This document shows positions 27,047-35,675 of a stretch of DNA of 64,000 bases, in pieces (the stretch's first letter is position 1; the number at the start of each line of letters is the position of its first letter). Origin of the DNA: Bacillota bacterium (lineage in GTDB: Bacteria; Bacillota; Clostridia; Lachnospirales; Lachnospiraceae); contig JAEYFP010000045.1 of assembly GCA_023402845.1 (NCBI GenBank), positions 186,001-250,000 of the forward strand, read 5' to 3'. Below the pieces are notes generated by a model. The model was given only the letters and a program-made list of their open reading frames with translations, was not told the DNA's origin and ran no database searches. The translations under genes and the position numbers were made by a program.

Positions 27047-27970
27047 TTACTTTTTCGGAACAATAAGAACAACCTTGTTTTCCAGAATATCCGTACGGGT
27101 TTCCTCCGCAATATACCCTTCCTCACTCAATGCGTTCATCTGCTTTGCCGCTGCGGAAAAGAAAATATCAGCTTGAGCCCCCTCTTCAATCTGTGTCTGC
27201 AGCGTTCCGCTTGAATCAAAATTGGATACCACTTCAATATCCGGATATTTTTCCATAAACTTCTCCTGTATTACCGTCAAGGATTCCGTCAGACTTGCCG
27301 CCGCAAAAATAGTTATGATACAGGTGCCGCCTTCATATACCTCCTCCTCGGCCATGGGCTTTGCAACAATTGAAAAGCCTACTTTTTCAAACTCCTTAAG
27401 TGCTCCCTCGGTCATAAGATAGCTCAGGAACAGCTCTGCGGCCGTTTCCTGTGTTGTCTCTTTCAGTATCGCGGCGGGATACACAACCGGAGTGTTGATC
27501 GATCCCTCCGGAGCCTCGCAGACAACCAAAACCTGATCGGAAGTAGCTGCATCCGTCGCATATACGGCACCGCAATCTACGGATGCCTCTTCGACCTGCG
27601 AAAGAACTTCCTTTACGTTTGTACCGAATGAAATTTTTTCCTGAATCGCATCCCAAAATCCAAGATTCTGGAATATTTCCTGAGAATACTGGCCTACGGG
27701 CACATCTGCGTTACCAAGCGCAATCAGAGACACTTTATCTGTATTCACATCTTCAAAGCTGCCGATACTTTCAGAGCCTTCCTCTGCCTCTTCAGCCGGA
27801 ACAACGGGTTCCTCCGCCGGTGCTTCTGTCGCCGTATTCTCTACAGCTTCCTCCTGCGTGCTCACTGCTGTAGGAACAGATGCCTGCTCCTCCCTGGAAC
27901 AGCCTGTGACTGACAACACCATTCCCACTGCCATTAACCCCAACATCTTTTTTAAATAGGTTACCTTCAT
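27047..27970 (-). CDS. modA: Molybdate-binding lipoprotein ModA with swapped (circularly permuted) halves
   Basis: This 307-residue lipoprotein (lipobox VTGC, cysteine 24) has an acidic Ala/Glu/Pro linker at about residues 29-70. Ordinary ModA starts with ITVFAAASL and later reaches the VPAG-YAKE...GIVYATDA half. Here the order is reversed: residues about 78-205 carry the usually C-terminal half (DVPVGQYSQEIF, LGFWDAI, GAVYATDA, VVYPAAIL, VGFSIV), and residues 219-307 carry the usually N-terminal half (ITIFAAASLTESL, SSGTLQTQIEEGAQADIFFSA, VVLIVPKK). Both halves look intact, so the fold could still close. The start at 27970 follows GGAGGGAAATT. It is the first gene of modABC. Confidence 0.9.
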   Translation of the reverse strand: MKVTYLKKMLGLMAVGMVLSVTGCSREEQASVPTAVSTQEEAVENTATEAPAEEPVVPAEEAEEGSESIGSFEDVNTDKVSLIALGNADVPVGQYSQEIFQNLGFWDAIQEKISFGTNVKEVLSQVEEASVDCGAVYATDAATSDQVLVVCEAPEGSINTPVVYPAAILKETTQETAAELFLSYLMTEGALKEFEKVGFSIVAKPMAEEEVYEGGTCIITIFAAASLTESLTVIQEKFMEKYPDIEVVSNFDSSGTLQTQIEEGAQADIFFSAAAKQMNALSEEGYIAEETRTDILENKVVLIVPKK

Positions 27971-28293
27971 AATTTCCCTCCTCTTTTCAATTGTGGGACA
28001 AAACAATATCGCTTTATTCTATATTGTATTGTTTTGTTTAGTTTTATTTGCTCAATCATATCATAATGTTTTTAATTGTCAACACTTTAATAAAATATTT
28101 GTTGCATTTTCATCAAATTGCACAACAATATTCTTATTTTAATTAAATTTTCTAAAATTTAGTTTATTGATTTTTTGTTTTTTTTCGTATTATTATTTTT
28201 AATATTGTTTTGTTTAATTAATTTGCCGGAAATGATAGACGTAAAGAAATTCATTTGATATACTGTATTTAAAACAGGCATAAGGTGAAAATT
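27971..28293. promoter_or_regulatory. Divergent modABC / regulator intergenic region with repeated TATTGTTTTGT
   Basis: This very AT-rich 320-base region carries three copies of an 11-base motif: inverted at 27998-28008 (ACAAAACAATA), and direct at 28027-28037 and 28203-28213 (TATTGTTTTGT). The first two form an inverted repeat just upstream of modA. They are the best candidate operators for the HTH-PBP protein encoded at 28294. The repeats are seen; the binding is inference. Confidence 0.5.
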
Positions 28294-29190
28294 ATGAATG
28301 ATAAATTATTTACGCCCTCAGAGGCGGCTGATATTTTAAAACTTAAAAAAAATACCGTTTATGAAATGATTAAACGGGGTACCCTTAAGGCGGTAAAAAT
28401 GGGGAAGCAGATTCGAATTACCGAAAGTGATTTAAACGAACTGATCAATCCTCCCAAAAGTTATTCCCGGCAAAAGGAGAATGAAACGGCAGAAAACATT
28501 ATTGTTTGTGGTCAGGATATTGTTTTAGACATGCTCTGCTCAGCGACAAATCTGGAAATTGGGACATCTTGTTTTGTCCGTTCCTATGAAGGAAGCTATA
28601 ATGGCCTTCTGGCCCTCTATAAGGATGAAGTGACAGTAGCCTCCGCTCACCTCTGGGACCGCTGCACCGATACCTACAACCTTCCGTTTATCCAGGCATT
28701 AATACCGGGAGAGAAAATACAGGTATATCATGTATTGTCCCGTCCCGTAGGGCTTTATGTAGCAAAAGGGAATCCAAAGAACATCCATTCTGTCGAGGAT
28801 TTTCTGCGTTCTGATATCAAAATTGTAAACCGCGAGAAGGGAAGCGGCATACGCATCCTTACAGATTCGCTCATGCTTGAACTCGGAGTGAATACGAGCT
28901 TTATCAATGGCTACGACAGAATTGTCAATTCCCATCTTGCCGCCGCTGCCATGGTTTCCCGAGGCGGCAGCGACTGTGCACTCGGCAATAAAAATGTTGC
29001 ACTTCAGTATGCAAATCTGGACTTTATAGAATTAAAAATGGAACAATATGACCTTGTGCTGAAGGAATCTTCCCTCGGCAGAAATGAGATTCTGACTATG
29101 ATCCGTATCCTTCAGTCCTCACAATTTCAGGAAGAAATCGAAGCTATGGGGTTTTATGACATATCCGACATTGGGAAGCGGCTTTTGTAA
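28294..29190 (+). CDS. HTH regulator with periplasmic-binding-like (molybdate-type) sensor domain
   Basis: This 298-residue protein has an N-terminal excisionase/MerR-like helix-turn-helix (residues about 5-55, TPSEAADILKLKKNTVYEMIKRGTLKAVK) and a C-terminal PBP-like domain (about residues 75-290, with HVLSRPVGLYVAKGNPKNI and NREKGSGIR). The same domain pair is found in oxyanion-responsive regulators. Divergent placement from modABC suggests it senses molybdate and controls uptake in place of ModE, which is absent here. The start at 28294 follows AAGGTGAAAATT. It converges with the nif-linked repeat protein. Confidence 0.8.
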   Translation: MNDKLFTPSEAADILKLKKNTVYEMIKRGTLKAVKMGKQIRITESDLNELINPPKSYSRQKENETAENIIVCGQDIVLDMLCSATNLEIGTSCFVRSYEGSYNGLLALYKDEVTVASAHLWDRCTDTYNLPFIQALIPGEKIQVYHVLSRPVGLYVAKGNPKNIHSVEDFLRSDIKIVNREKGSGIRILTDSLMLELGVNTSFINGYDRIVNSHLAAAAMVSRGGSDCALGNKNVALQYANLDFIELKMEQYDLVLKESSLGRNEILTMIRILQSSQFQEEIEAMGFYDISDIGKRLL

Positions 29191-29195
29191 GCTGT

Positions 29196-30215
29196 TCAGG
29201 ATTTATGGCCAGCCGGAGTCATTATTTCATTTTTACTTCCGCAAAGAGAACACGCCGCGCAATCTGCCGGAGAGCACGCCATTTTTTCGGATTGGATTTC
29301 CTGAATCGTAAATTTTGTAAGCGCCATGGGAAATTTTCTCTGAATATCGGATTGTACACTTACCGTATCCGATTCATAATCAAAATTAATCTTTATTGGC
29401 AATTGTATCCAGGTATCATCATAGAGGGGATGAACGGCTTTTACCGGCTTCATGATGATAAATTCCTCCTGCGGTGTCTGTGCAAGAATTCTGTTTTGCA
29501 CTGTAGAAAGTCCAGTCAGCCTGCCTTCCTTATCAAACTGCAGCGAATTGCTGTCGGCATGAATCCCTATCGCCTCCGGATCATAAGCCTTGAGTTTTCC
29601 GATCGGGGTGTTAACCAAAACAGACGATAATGGCTCAACGGATTGCAGTTCGCCGGTCTCATACATAGAAAAGCCTGTTCTGGCTTCAAGTTTCCCTACC
29701 GGAGTCATCACTTCAATATGCTCGCCGGGATAAAGTGTAATGCTTTTTATGCATCCGCTCCGGAAAAAGCAGATTCCGGACAAATAAGCGGTAAATTTAG
29801 TAAATCCCAAGTCAAAGGACAGCGGAACACCGCATTTCTTTTCTTCCTCCTCCGACCAGAAGCCGCTGATTTTTCCGTCAGTTATAAAAACCCTGTGTAT
29901 TTCTCCCGACGGATAAAAAGTAAGATATTCGGATGGCAATGTTCCGATCGGTGTTTCAACCTCTGTTTGTTCCTCAAGCACGACCGCCTTTGTCAGGCCG
30001 TTCTCGTAAAATTCCAGTGCCGGCTTGTTCTTTCTTCTCGTGGTTTCCGTAAATGCAGGAATAAGTTCCCCTGCATACGTCAGTATTAAATTTTTTTTAT
30101 TTAGCTTTACACTCTTTAACTCTCCCGTTTCATAGGTTTCAAAACAGGTCACACCTCCAAGGATTCCATGCTCTATTTGAAGATGTTTGCTGTCAATTGC
30201 CAGATAATTCACCAT
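29196..30215 (-). CDS. MORN-like repeat protein with C-terminal cysteine cluster, last gene of the nif operon
   Basis: I do not recognise this 339-residue protein as a named Nif factor. At least four repeats share the pattern aromatic-Y-x-x/S-G-x-(hydrophobic)-x-x-V/I: CFETYETGELKSVKL, LEFYENGLTKAVVL, LTFYPSGEIHRVFI, CFFRSGCIKSITL and FSMYETGELQSVEP. These resemble MORN/toxin-tail beta-hairpin repeats and alternate with ETPIGTL/MTPVGKL/NTPIGKL turns. The C-terminus ends in CSPADCAACSLCGSK, a CX4CX2CX2C cluster suited to binding metal or an iron-sulfur centre. The start at 30215 follows GAGAGG; 12 bases separate it from the AnfO-like gene. A role in nitrogenase assembly or protection is inference from position. 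Confidence 0.65.
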   Translation of the reverse strand: MVNYLAIDSKHLQIEHGILGGVTCFETYETGELKSVKLNKKNLILTYAGELIPAFTETTRRKNKPALEFYENGLTKAVVLEEQTEVETPIGTLPSEYLTFYPSGEIHRVFITDGKISGFWSEEEEKKCGVPLSFDLGFTKFTAYLSGICFFRSGCIKSITLYPGEHIEVMTPVGKLEARTGFSMYETGELQSVEPLSSVLVNTPIGKLKAYDPEAIGIHADSNSLQFDKEGRLTGLSTVQNRILAQTPQEEFIIMKPVKAVHPLYDDTWIQLPIKINFDYESDTVSVQSDIQRKFPMALTKFTIQEIQSEKMACSPADCAACSLCGSKNEIMTPAGHKS

Positions 30216-30227
30216 ACCCATCACCTC

Positions 30228-30842
30228 TCAGCATTGATTTTTATTGATTATGGTAAGACATTCCATTCTCGCTTCTTTCGTTTTCAGTGTAAATCTTTCA
30301 TCTCGTTCAAGCCACAAAGGAGTATGTGCACATCTAAGGCGCAGCTCCAAAAAAGGGGTCGATTCCAAAAAAGGAAGCAGCGCCTGCTTCGTAGACAGTC
30401 CCGGATTTGCCTCCTGTGCTTTCATCATATCCAAATAAAAGATTCCCGGAATGTCCGTTTCCACGGGAAGCGCCTTTTTTATCTCTTCTTCCCGCTTTGC
30501 CCCAATTCTCTCAACACTCTTCAAATCATCAAATACCGCATTTAAAGCCATCTTAGAGTATTCTCCCATCTGAAAAATACGAAATCCGGCCCGGTCAAAC
30601 ATATGGTAAGGAATTCCTGCAATATAGCCAAAAGCTGCTACATTGCAATTTTCCATCTGTCCCGCCAATCGCCCGACATTCTCTCTTACCTGCGAGGGTA
30701 CAGACGGCTGGATCTTTGGAAATTGTTTTCTTTCCGCAATTGAATACTCCTGCTCATTCCGTTCATATATTTCATAGCAGACACATTCATAAAAGTCTGC
30801 CATCTGATTTTGTTTGTTCAGAAAAACCGCAATTCTATCCAA
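30228..30842 (-). CDS. AnfO-family nitrogenase accessory protein
   Basis: This 204-residue protein matches the AnfO layout: it begins LDRIAVFLNKQNQMADFYE (short strand with IAVFL), then PSQVRENVGRLAGQMENCNVAA and AGIPYHMFDRAGFRIFQMGE, the region conserved in Fe-only nitrogenase accessory proteins. The start is TTG at 30842, because AGGAGG lies six bases upstream and family homology begins there; an ATG at 30887 lies inside nifV(alpha). It sits in the Mo-nitrogenase operon with no anfDGK in view. Its chemistry is unproven; known AnfO proteins are linked to Fe-nitrogenase function and heme binding. Confidence 0.7.
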   Translation of the reverse strand: MDRIAVFLNKQNQMADFYECVCYEIYERNEQEYSIAERKQFPKIQPSVPSQVRENVGRLAGQMENCNVAAFGYIAGIPYHMFDRAGFRIFQMGEYSKMALNAVFDDLKSVERIGAKREEEIKKALPVETDIPGIFYLDMMKAQEANPGLSTKQALLPFLESTPFLELRLRCAHTPLWLERDERFTLKTKEARMECLTIINKNQC

Positions 30843-30870
30843 AGTGCACCTCCTCCTTCTTTCAAGTTTT

Positions 30871-31689
30871 TCAAATAAATTTTTCATTTCTCAATGACAA
30901 CATTTCGGTAAGCATACTCATTGCCCTGAGAATTCCTTTCTTATCTACACCGGAATCAAATCGGGATTCAGATGCCTGAATAAACTCATACATGCTGCAG
31001 TTGCCCGCCCTCTCTCCGATTCCCAAGAGTGTGCAGTCTATCAGTTCGGCACCCATATTTGCCATCTCTATCGAGTTTGCAACAGCCATTCCAAAATCAT
31101 TATGCTCATGTGCCTCTATTTTCAGCGAGAAATGCGTCTTTATTTCAGAAACAAGATTTCCCGCCTTGACCGGTGCGAATATGCCGACCGTATCCGCCAG
31201 ACGAATTGTTTTTGCCCCGAGCTTTTCCGCCAGCAAAGCAAGCCTGATCATAAATCCGATATCCGCTCTGGAACAATCCTCAAATCCAAGAGCAACCTCC
31301 ACTCTGAAATCCCCGGCAATTCTCATACATTCTGTCAGCTGCCTCTCCACCCATGCCTTGTTTTTATTCAACTTGGAATAAATCTGCACATAGCTGACCG
31401 GTACCGCAATGTGAATAATGTCCGGCTTTTGGTGACATGCTTCCATGACATCCTTCGGATCCAATCTGGCCCACAGGGAAATTTTGGCCCGCTTTTTTCT
31501 TTCCATGATTTCAGGCAGATAATCCCTGCCCTCTGTTTTTCTGTCATAGATGCCCACTTCTATTTCATATACGCCGATTTCATCCAGGAGAAGGGACAGG
31601 CGCACCTTATCCGAGGGAAAAAGTACAACTCCGGAACACTGTTCCCCATCCCGCAAGGTTGTATCCACAATTTTAAGCATTCTCTTCAT
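30871..31689 (-). CDS. nifV: Homocitrate synthase, NifV-alpha subunit
   Basis: This 272-residue protein is the catalytic half of a split homocitrate synthase. It has the DRE-TIM metallolyase start VDTTLRDGEQCSGVVLF, the ALGFEDCSRAD segment, RLADTVGIFAP, and the metal-binding HEHNDFGMAVANS, followed by GIGERAGNCSM. With NifV-omega it condenses acetyl-CoA and 2-oxoglutarate to homocitrate, the organic ligand of FeMo-co. The start at 31689 follows GGAAAGG and lies within the end of nifV(omega), so the two overlap. The split matches the C. pasteurianum arrangement. Confidence 0.9.
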   Translation of the reverse strand: MKRMLKIVDTTLRDGEQCSGVVLFPSDKVRLSLLLDEIGVYEIEVGIYDRKTEGRDYLPEIMERKKRAKISLWARLDPKDVMEACHQKPDIIHIAVPVSYVQIYSKLNKNKAWVERQLTECMRIAGDFRVEVALGFEDCSRADIGFMIRLALLAEKLGAKTIRLADTVGIFAPVKAGNLVSEIKTHFSLKIEAHEHNDFGMAVANSIEMANMGAELIDCTLLGIGERAGNCSMYEFIQASESRFDSGVDKKGILRAMSMLTEMLSLRNEKFI

Positions 31690-32665
31690 GCCGCCCAACC
31701 CTTTCCACGATCTCCATAAATTCGTCGTCTGTCACTCGCTTTCCGCTGGTGCGGCTCTTATACTTTACTTCTTCCAGAATAATCTCGCAGCATTCCCCCT
31801 GCTTTATTCCCGGCTGCAGTTCATTCATTTTGTAAAATACCGAATTCCTGCCCGAATGCTTGCCAAGTACGATTTCCCTGCTCAGCCCTACCAGCTCCGG
31901 GGCATACGGCTCATAATTTGTCGGTTTTTTTAATATACCATCCACATGAATGCCTGACTCCACGCAAAAAATCCTTCTTCCCAGAATCGGGGCCATCGGA
32001 GAAATGTCGATCATCAAGTTTTTCTCCAGCCATTCCCGGATCTTTACCATGCCCTTAAAACTTTTGTTCACCATATATCTTTCAAGAACATGCAGCGCCA
32101 GCAGGATCTGTTCCGTGGCCGCCTTATTTTCGATTCCAAGCATACTGGAGATGACAGCGTACCCTTTATTCTGGAGAAACAGCAATGCAATCGCAGTCGC
32201 GCAGTGATAGGTGTCCTCCGGGCACAGAAACAGCCGGCTTAGGTCATATTCCTTTTTCAAAGCAAGAATTCCTGCCGCGGCGCCTCCAAGTATCAAATTG
32301 TCCAAACCGACTACCTTCCTCAACGCATTCTTTTCAACATTTCCTTTTTTAAACGGATCCTCCATCCCGTTGATATGGTAGGTGGCAATTTCTCTTTTTC
32401 CGCAAGGCTCCTTCGGGACGAAAAAATACATATCTTCCTTATCATGAGAAGGATAGATACAGTTCATATAGGAAGCCGTATCCACCTCAAGATAATATTG
32501 AAAGCCCTCAGGCAGCTCCCCTTCCATTGTATAATAGGTATTAATAGAAATTTGCAGACTCTTAATTCCTATTTCTCCCATAAGCTCAATAAAAGCGAAG
32601 ATTGCCTCTTTGTTCAGGTCATAGCTGTCAAGTAAGCTTAACGTTGCATCTATTATTCTTATCAC
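31673..32665 (-). CDS. nifV: Homocitrate synthase, NifV-omega subunit
   Basis: This 330-residue protein is the second half of split homocitrate synthase. It keeps a vestigial barrel start (RIIDATLSLLDSYDLN) without the full TLRDGEQ catalytic signature, and has the C-terminal region with GRRIFCVESGIHVDGILKKPTNYEPYAPELVG and VLGKHSGRNSV, typical of the alpha-isopropylmalate/homocitrate synthase C-terminal part. It should pair with the overlapping downstream NifV-alpha. The halves have their own starts and sites, so this is a true split rather than a frameshift. Confidence 0.88.
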   Translation of the reverse strand: MIRIIDATLSLLDSYDLNKEAIFAFIELMGEIGIKSLQISINTYYTMEGELPEGFQYYLEVDTASYMNCIYPSHDKEDMYFFVPKEPCGKREIATYHINGMEDPFKKGNVEKNALRKVVGLDNLILGGAAAGILALKKEYDLSRLFLCPEDTYHCATAIALLFLQNKGYAVISSMLGIENKAATEQILLALHVLERYMVNKSFKGMVKIREWLEKNLMIDISPMAPILGRRIFCVESGIHVDGILKKPTNYEPYAPELVGLSREIVLGKHSGRNSVFYKMNELQPGIKQGECCEIILEEVKYKSRTSGKRVTDDEFMEIVERVGRHEENA

Positions 32666-32715
32666 AGATACACCTCCCGTCCCCGATAGAAGATTTTATC
32701 TCCCGTCCGGCACCG

Positions 32716-33024
32716 TTAAATCATAAGATCCTCTACTGGTTTTCCTCCTTCAAAATGCTCATCAAAAATTCTCTCCACATCCTCCGGATGTAAATTGCCA
32801 TACCAGATACCCTCCGGATATACAACAGCAACAGGACCCTTTTCACAGATTCCAAAGCAGCCCGTATTATTCAGCACTACCTCTCCGGACAATTCCCTGT
32901 CCTGAATTTCCTGCATAAATGCCTGCACCAGATCAACACTTCCCTTCTGATAGCAATAACCCTTCTGCTGTCCGTTAATTCTGCAGCTTGTGCAAATAAA
33001 CACATGATACTTTGGTTGGACCAT
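32716..33024 (-). CDS. Thioredoxin-like [2Fe-2S] ferredoxin
   Basis: This 102-residue ferredoxin resembles the C. pasteurianum 2FeCpFd type. Cysteines are in FICTSCRINGQQKGYC and further on in NNTGCFGICEKGPVAVVYPEG, the thioredoxin-like ferredoxin ligand pattern with the CFGIC loop. It probably moves electrons during nitrogenase maturation or turnover. AAAGGAGG precedes the ATG. Position between nifNB and nifV(omega) is that of the known clostridial nif clusters. Confidence 0.88.
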   Translation of the reverse strand: MVQPKYHVFICTSCRINGQQKGYCYQKGSVDLVQAFMQEIQDRELSGEVVLNNTGCFGICEKGPVAVVYPEGIWYGNLHPEDVERIFDEHFEGGKPVEDLMI

Positions 33025-33038
33025 CCTGCCATCCTCCT

Positions 33039-35675
33039 TTAGATTTTTTCTATTGCTTCCGTGATTGCCTGCTCGATTTTTTCATAAGTGGAAATAGCCG
33101 CAATTCCTCTTTCCTTCAGCCTGATTCTCGGTGATTCCCCAATTCTCATTGCAATCACACCGTTACAGTCGCTCAATGCGCCCATTGCCTTTGAAATCTT
33201 ATCTTCTTTTTCATCGCAATACTGCTCCCCTTCACAATATTTCTGCACACTTCTTTTTCCTTTAAAGCGTATTTCTCCGTTTTTATAATCATAAATATAG
33301 AATTCCTCGGCATGCCCGAAATGGAGATCCACATAAAGACCGTTTTTGGATGCCACCGCAAAGCGAATTTCTTTGTCCGTTTTCTTCCGGGGATCCAAAA
33401 AGCTTTCCAAATCGACTGATACGTCATTATCAAGCGTACCCACTGCATCTGCCCGGCACTGTCTGCAATGAAACATCTGCTTCATAATTTGACTGCATTT
33501 GGTCCTCAGCTTTTGAATTTCCATATTGCTTACCATAGGAAGGGCTTCAAATGCGCTGCCCTGAACCGGTATCATCTGCATAATATTTGTAATATAAACA
33601 CCCATATCCTTACAGGTTTGAACCACTTGCGGAATATGCTCTTCATTGATTCCCTTTAAGGCCACAATATTTACTTTGCAAACAATGCCGTTTGCCTGCA
33701 GTAAGCGAATACCCGACAGCTGATTGGACAGCATAATCGCACCTGCGGCATCCCCCTCATATCTGTTTCCCAGATATTCAACATGTTCGTAAATCTTCCC
33801 GCTTATCTTCGGATCTACCGCACTCATGGTAACCGTAACATGAGATACTTGAAGCTTTGCAAGCTCCTTGGCATAAAACGGGAGCATCAGTCCGTTTGTC
33901 GAAATGCAGAAAGTAACATCCTTATCAAACTCCCTGATCAGTTCGAGTGTACGCTTCACTTCCTGATAATTAGAGGCCAGCGAGTCCCCCGGTCCCGCAA
34001 TCCCCACTACTGTCAGGTTCGGCATTTTTTCTTTTACCGCCCGATATCTTTCGAGCGCCTGCTCCGGCGTAAGAATCTGGCTGGCCACACCCGGACGGCT
34101 TTCATTCGGACAGTCAAACTTTCTTACGCAGTAGTTACACTGTACATTGCATGCGGGAGCCACCGGGAGATGAATCCTGGCAAATTTATGTCCGGCGCAA
34201 TTGTAGCAAGGATGCTCCATCGTCTTTTTGAGCATTTGCTCAGAAATTCCTTCCATTCCTGTTATCTGTTCGGTGGATTTTCGTTCTATTGGGCTTCCCT
34301 CATAATATTCTTTGTATATCATATCTCTGAACGTACTTTCCGTCACGGTAAGCAGCGCGTTTGTAATTTCATCCAGAAAACCGAGTGAGCCTGCATAACC
34401 CAAGGTTCTGAGTCTTTGTCCGCCAATTCTGTCATGGATCGGAAATGCCCTTCTGACGAGCGGGAGCTTAAGCGCTTCTTCGATTCTCCTTCCGTCAGAG
34501 TTCCCTATCATGACGTTTGCATGATAATTAACTGCTGCCTCTTCAATATCCTTAAAGTCCGCATCGTCCATAATCAGATAATCTTCAATTAAATACCGTT
34601 TTCCAAGTGCTTGAACAGCCTCTTCAATCTCATCCTTCATTTCAGGAAAAACACTTCCCGTCGCTGCAACAACCGGCATAATCCCATTTTCCGCACAAAA
34701 TTTTACAGTTGATACGACAAATTCAGGTTCACCAAATACGACCGCGCGTCCGGCAGCGTTATACTTGTGTGAATCTATGATACCATCCATATATCTGGCT
34801 CTTTCCCGTACCAGATGGGGCGGAATATCCCTGCCCGAAATTTCTGACAGCAGCTTATAGAACCGATCCGTGGCTGCCAAACCTACCGGAGATTTTATTT
34901 TCCGGTACGGTACCGCATATTTTTCCTCCAGTGTTTTGGCAGGAGAAACCGCGGTGTCAATGTCTGAAATCTCTAATGTCAGCCTCGCTCCACCCATTTG
35001 GAACAGTTCCTCCGCACAGGTGCCGCCTTTTGGCAGCCGCTCATATTCTTTTGCATATCCTCCATCCAGATTTTCCGAAATATCCGGAAGAAAAATAGCA
35101 TCAATTTCAAACTCTTCAAAGGATTGCTTCAAGAACCGGACATCAGCCGGACTATACGGCGGAAGAATTACATTGACTTTATCATTTCTCTCTTTTGTAA
35201 GCGCAGGTACCGCTACCATGGCATTCAGCGCCGCCAGATAGCCCTCATACTGTGTTCCCCCGTATCCCGGAGAGGCGACCGGAATGATAGTCAGATTCCT
35301 GTGCTCCGGATTTTCTTCCAGAAATCTTTCGACAATCCCCTTCACATCTTCTCCGATTGTTTCGGCCAGGCAGGTCGTCATGATTCCTATTATCTTTGGA
35401 TGATATAGTTGAATCAGATTTTTTAGTCCTTTTTTTAAATTTGATTCTCCTCCATATACCGTACCCTGCTCCGTAAGAGACGAAGACGCAATGTCAATCG
35501 GCTCATTATAGTGTGTCGCCATATGTCTGCGGATATAGGTCGCGCAGCCTTGTGAACCATGAAGAATCGTCATACATTCCTTCAGACCGCAAAATGCCGT
35601 GGAGGCACCCATCGGCATACACATTTTACAAGGATTCGTATTCAACCCGACCAGCGACTTCACCTCTGTCTTCAT
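33039..35675 (-). CDS. nifN-B: NifN-NifB fusion: FeMo-cofactor scaffold and radical-SAM cofactor synthase
   Basis: This 878-residue protein combines NifN (about residues 1-430; NPCKMCMPMGAS and LHGSQGCATYIRRH) with NifB (about 450-760). The NifB radical-SAM motif is CNVQCNYC (CX3CX2C), preceded by HPCYNCAGHKFARIH and followed by GIAGPGDSL. A NifX-like domain forms the last 110 residues (FAVASKNGLYVDLHFGHAEEF). NifB makes the carbide-containing NifB-co, and NifN with NifE matures it. The fusion is known from C. pasteurianum. The start at 35675 follows AAAGGAGGG and overlaps the nifE stop by four bases. Confidence 0.95.
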   Translation of the reverse strand: MKTEVKSLVGLNTNPCKMCMPMGASTAFCGLKECMTILHGSQGCATYIRRHMATHYNEPIDIASSSLTEQGTVYGGESNLKKGLKNLIQLYHPKIIGIMTTCLAETIGEDVKGIVERFLEENPEHRNLTIIPVASPGYGGTQYEGYLAALNAMVAVPALTKERNDKVNVILPPYSPADVRFLKQSFEEFEIDAIFLPDISENLDGGYAKEYERLPKGGTCAEELFQMGGARLTLEISDIDTAVSPAKTLEEKYAVPYRKIKSPVGLAATDRFYKLLSEISGRDIPPHLVRERARYMDGIIDSHKYNAAGRAVVFGEPEFVVSTVKFCAENGIMPVVAATGSVFPEMKDEIEEAVQALGKRYLIEDYLIMDDADFKDIEEAAVNYHANVMIGNSDGRRIEEALKLPLVRRAFPIHDRIGGQRLRTLGYAGSLGFLDEITNALLTVTESTFRDMIYKEYYEGSPIERKSTEQITGMEGISEQMLKKTMEHPCYNCAGHKFARIHLPVAPACNVQCNYCVRKFDCPNESRPGVASQILTPEQALERYRAVKEKMPNLTVVGIAGPGDSLASNYQEVKRTLELIREFDKDVTFCISTNGLMLPFYAKELAKLQVSHVTVTMSAVDPKISGKIYEHVEYLGNRYEGDAAGAIMLSNQLSGIRLLQANGIVCKVNIVALKGINEEHIPQVVQTCKDMGVYITNIMQMIPVQGSAFEALPMVSNMEIQKLRTKCSQIMKQMFHCRQCRADAVGTLDNDVSVDLESFLDPRKKTDKEIRFAVASKNGLYVDLHFGHAEEFYIYDYKNGEIRFKGKRSVQKYCEGEQYCDEKEDKISKAMGALSDCNGVIAMRIGESPRIRLKERGIAAISTYEKIEQAITEAIEKI

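Noticed and set aside
30871..32665. Frameshift breaking nifV into two genes
   Set aside because: Each half has its own start and family-specific motifs, and the same omega/alpha split is established in C. pasteurianum.
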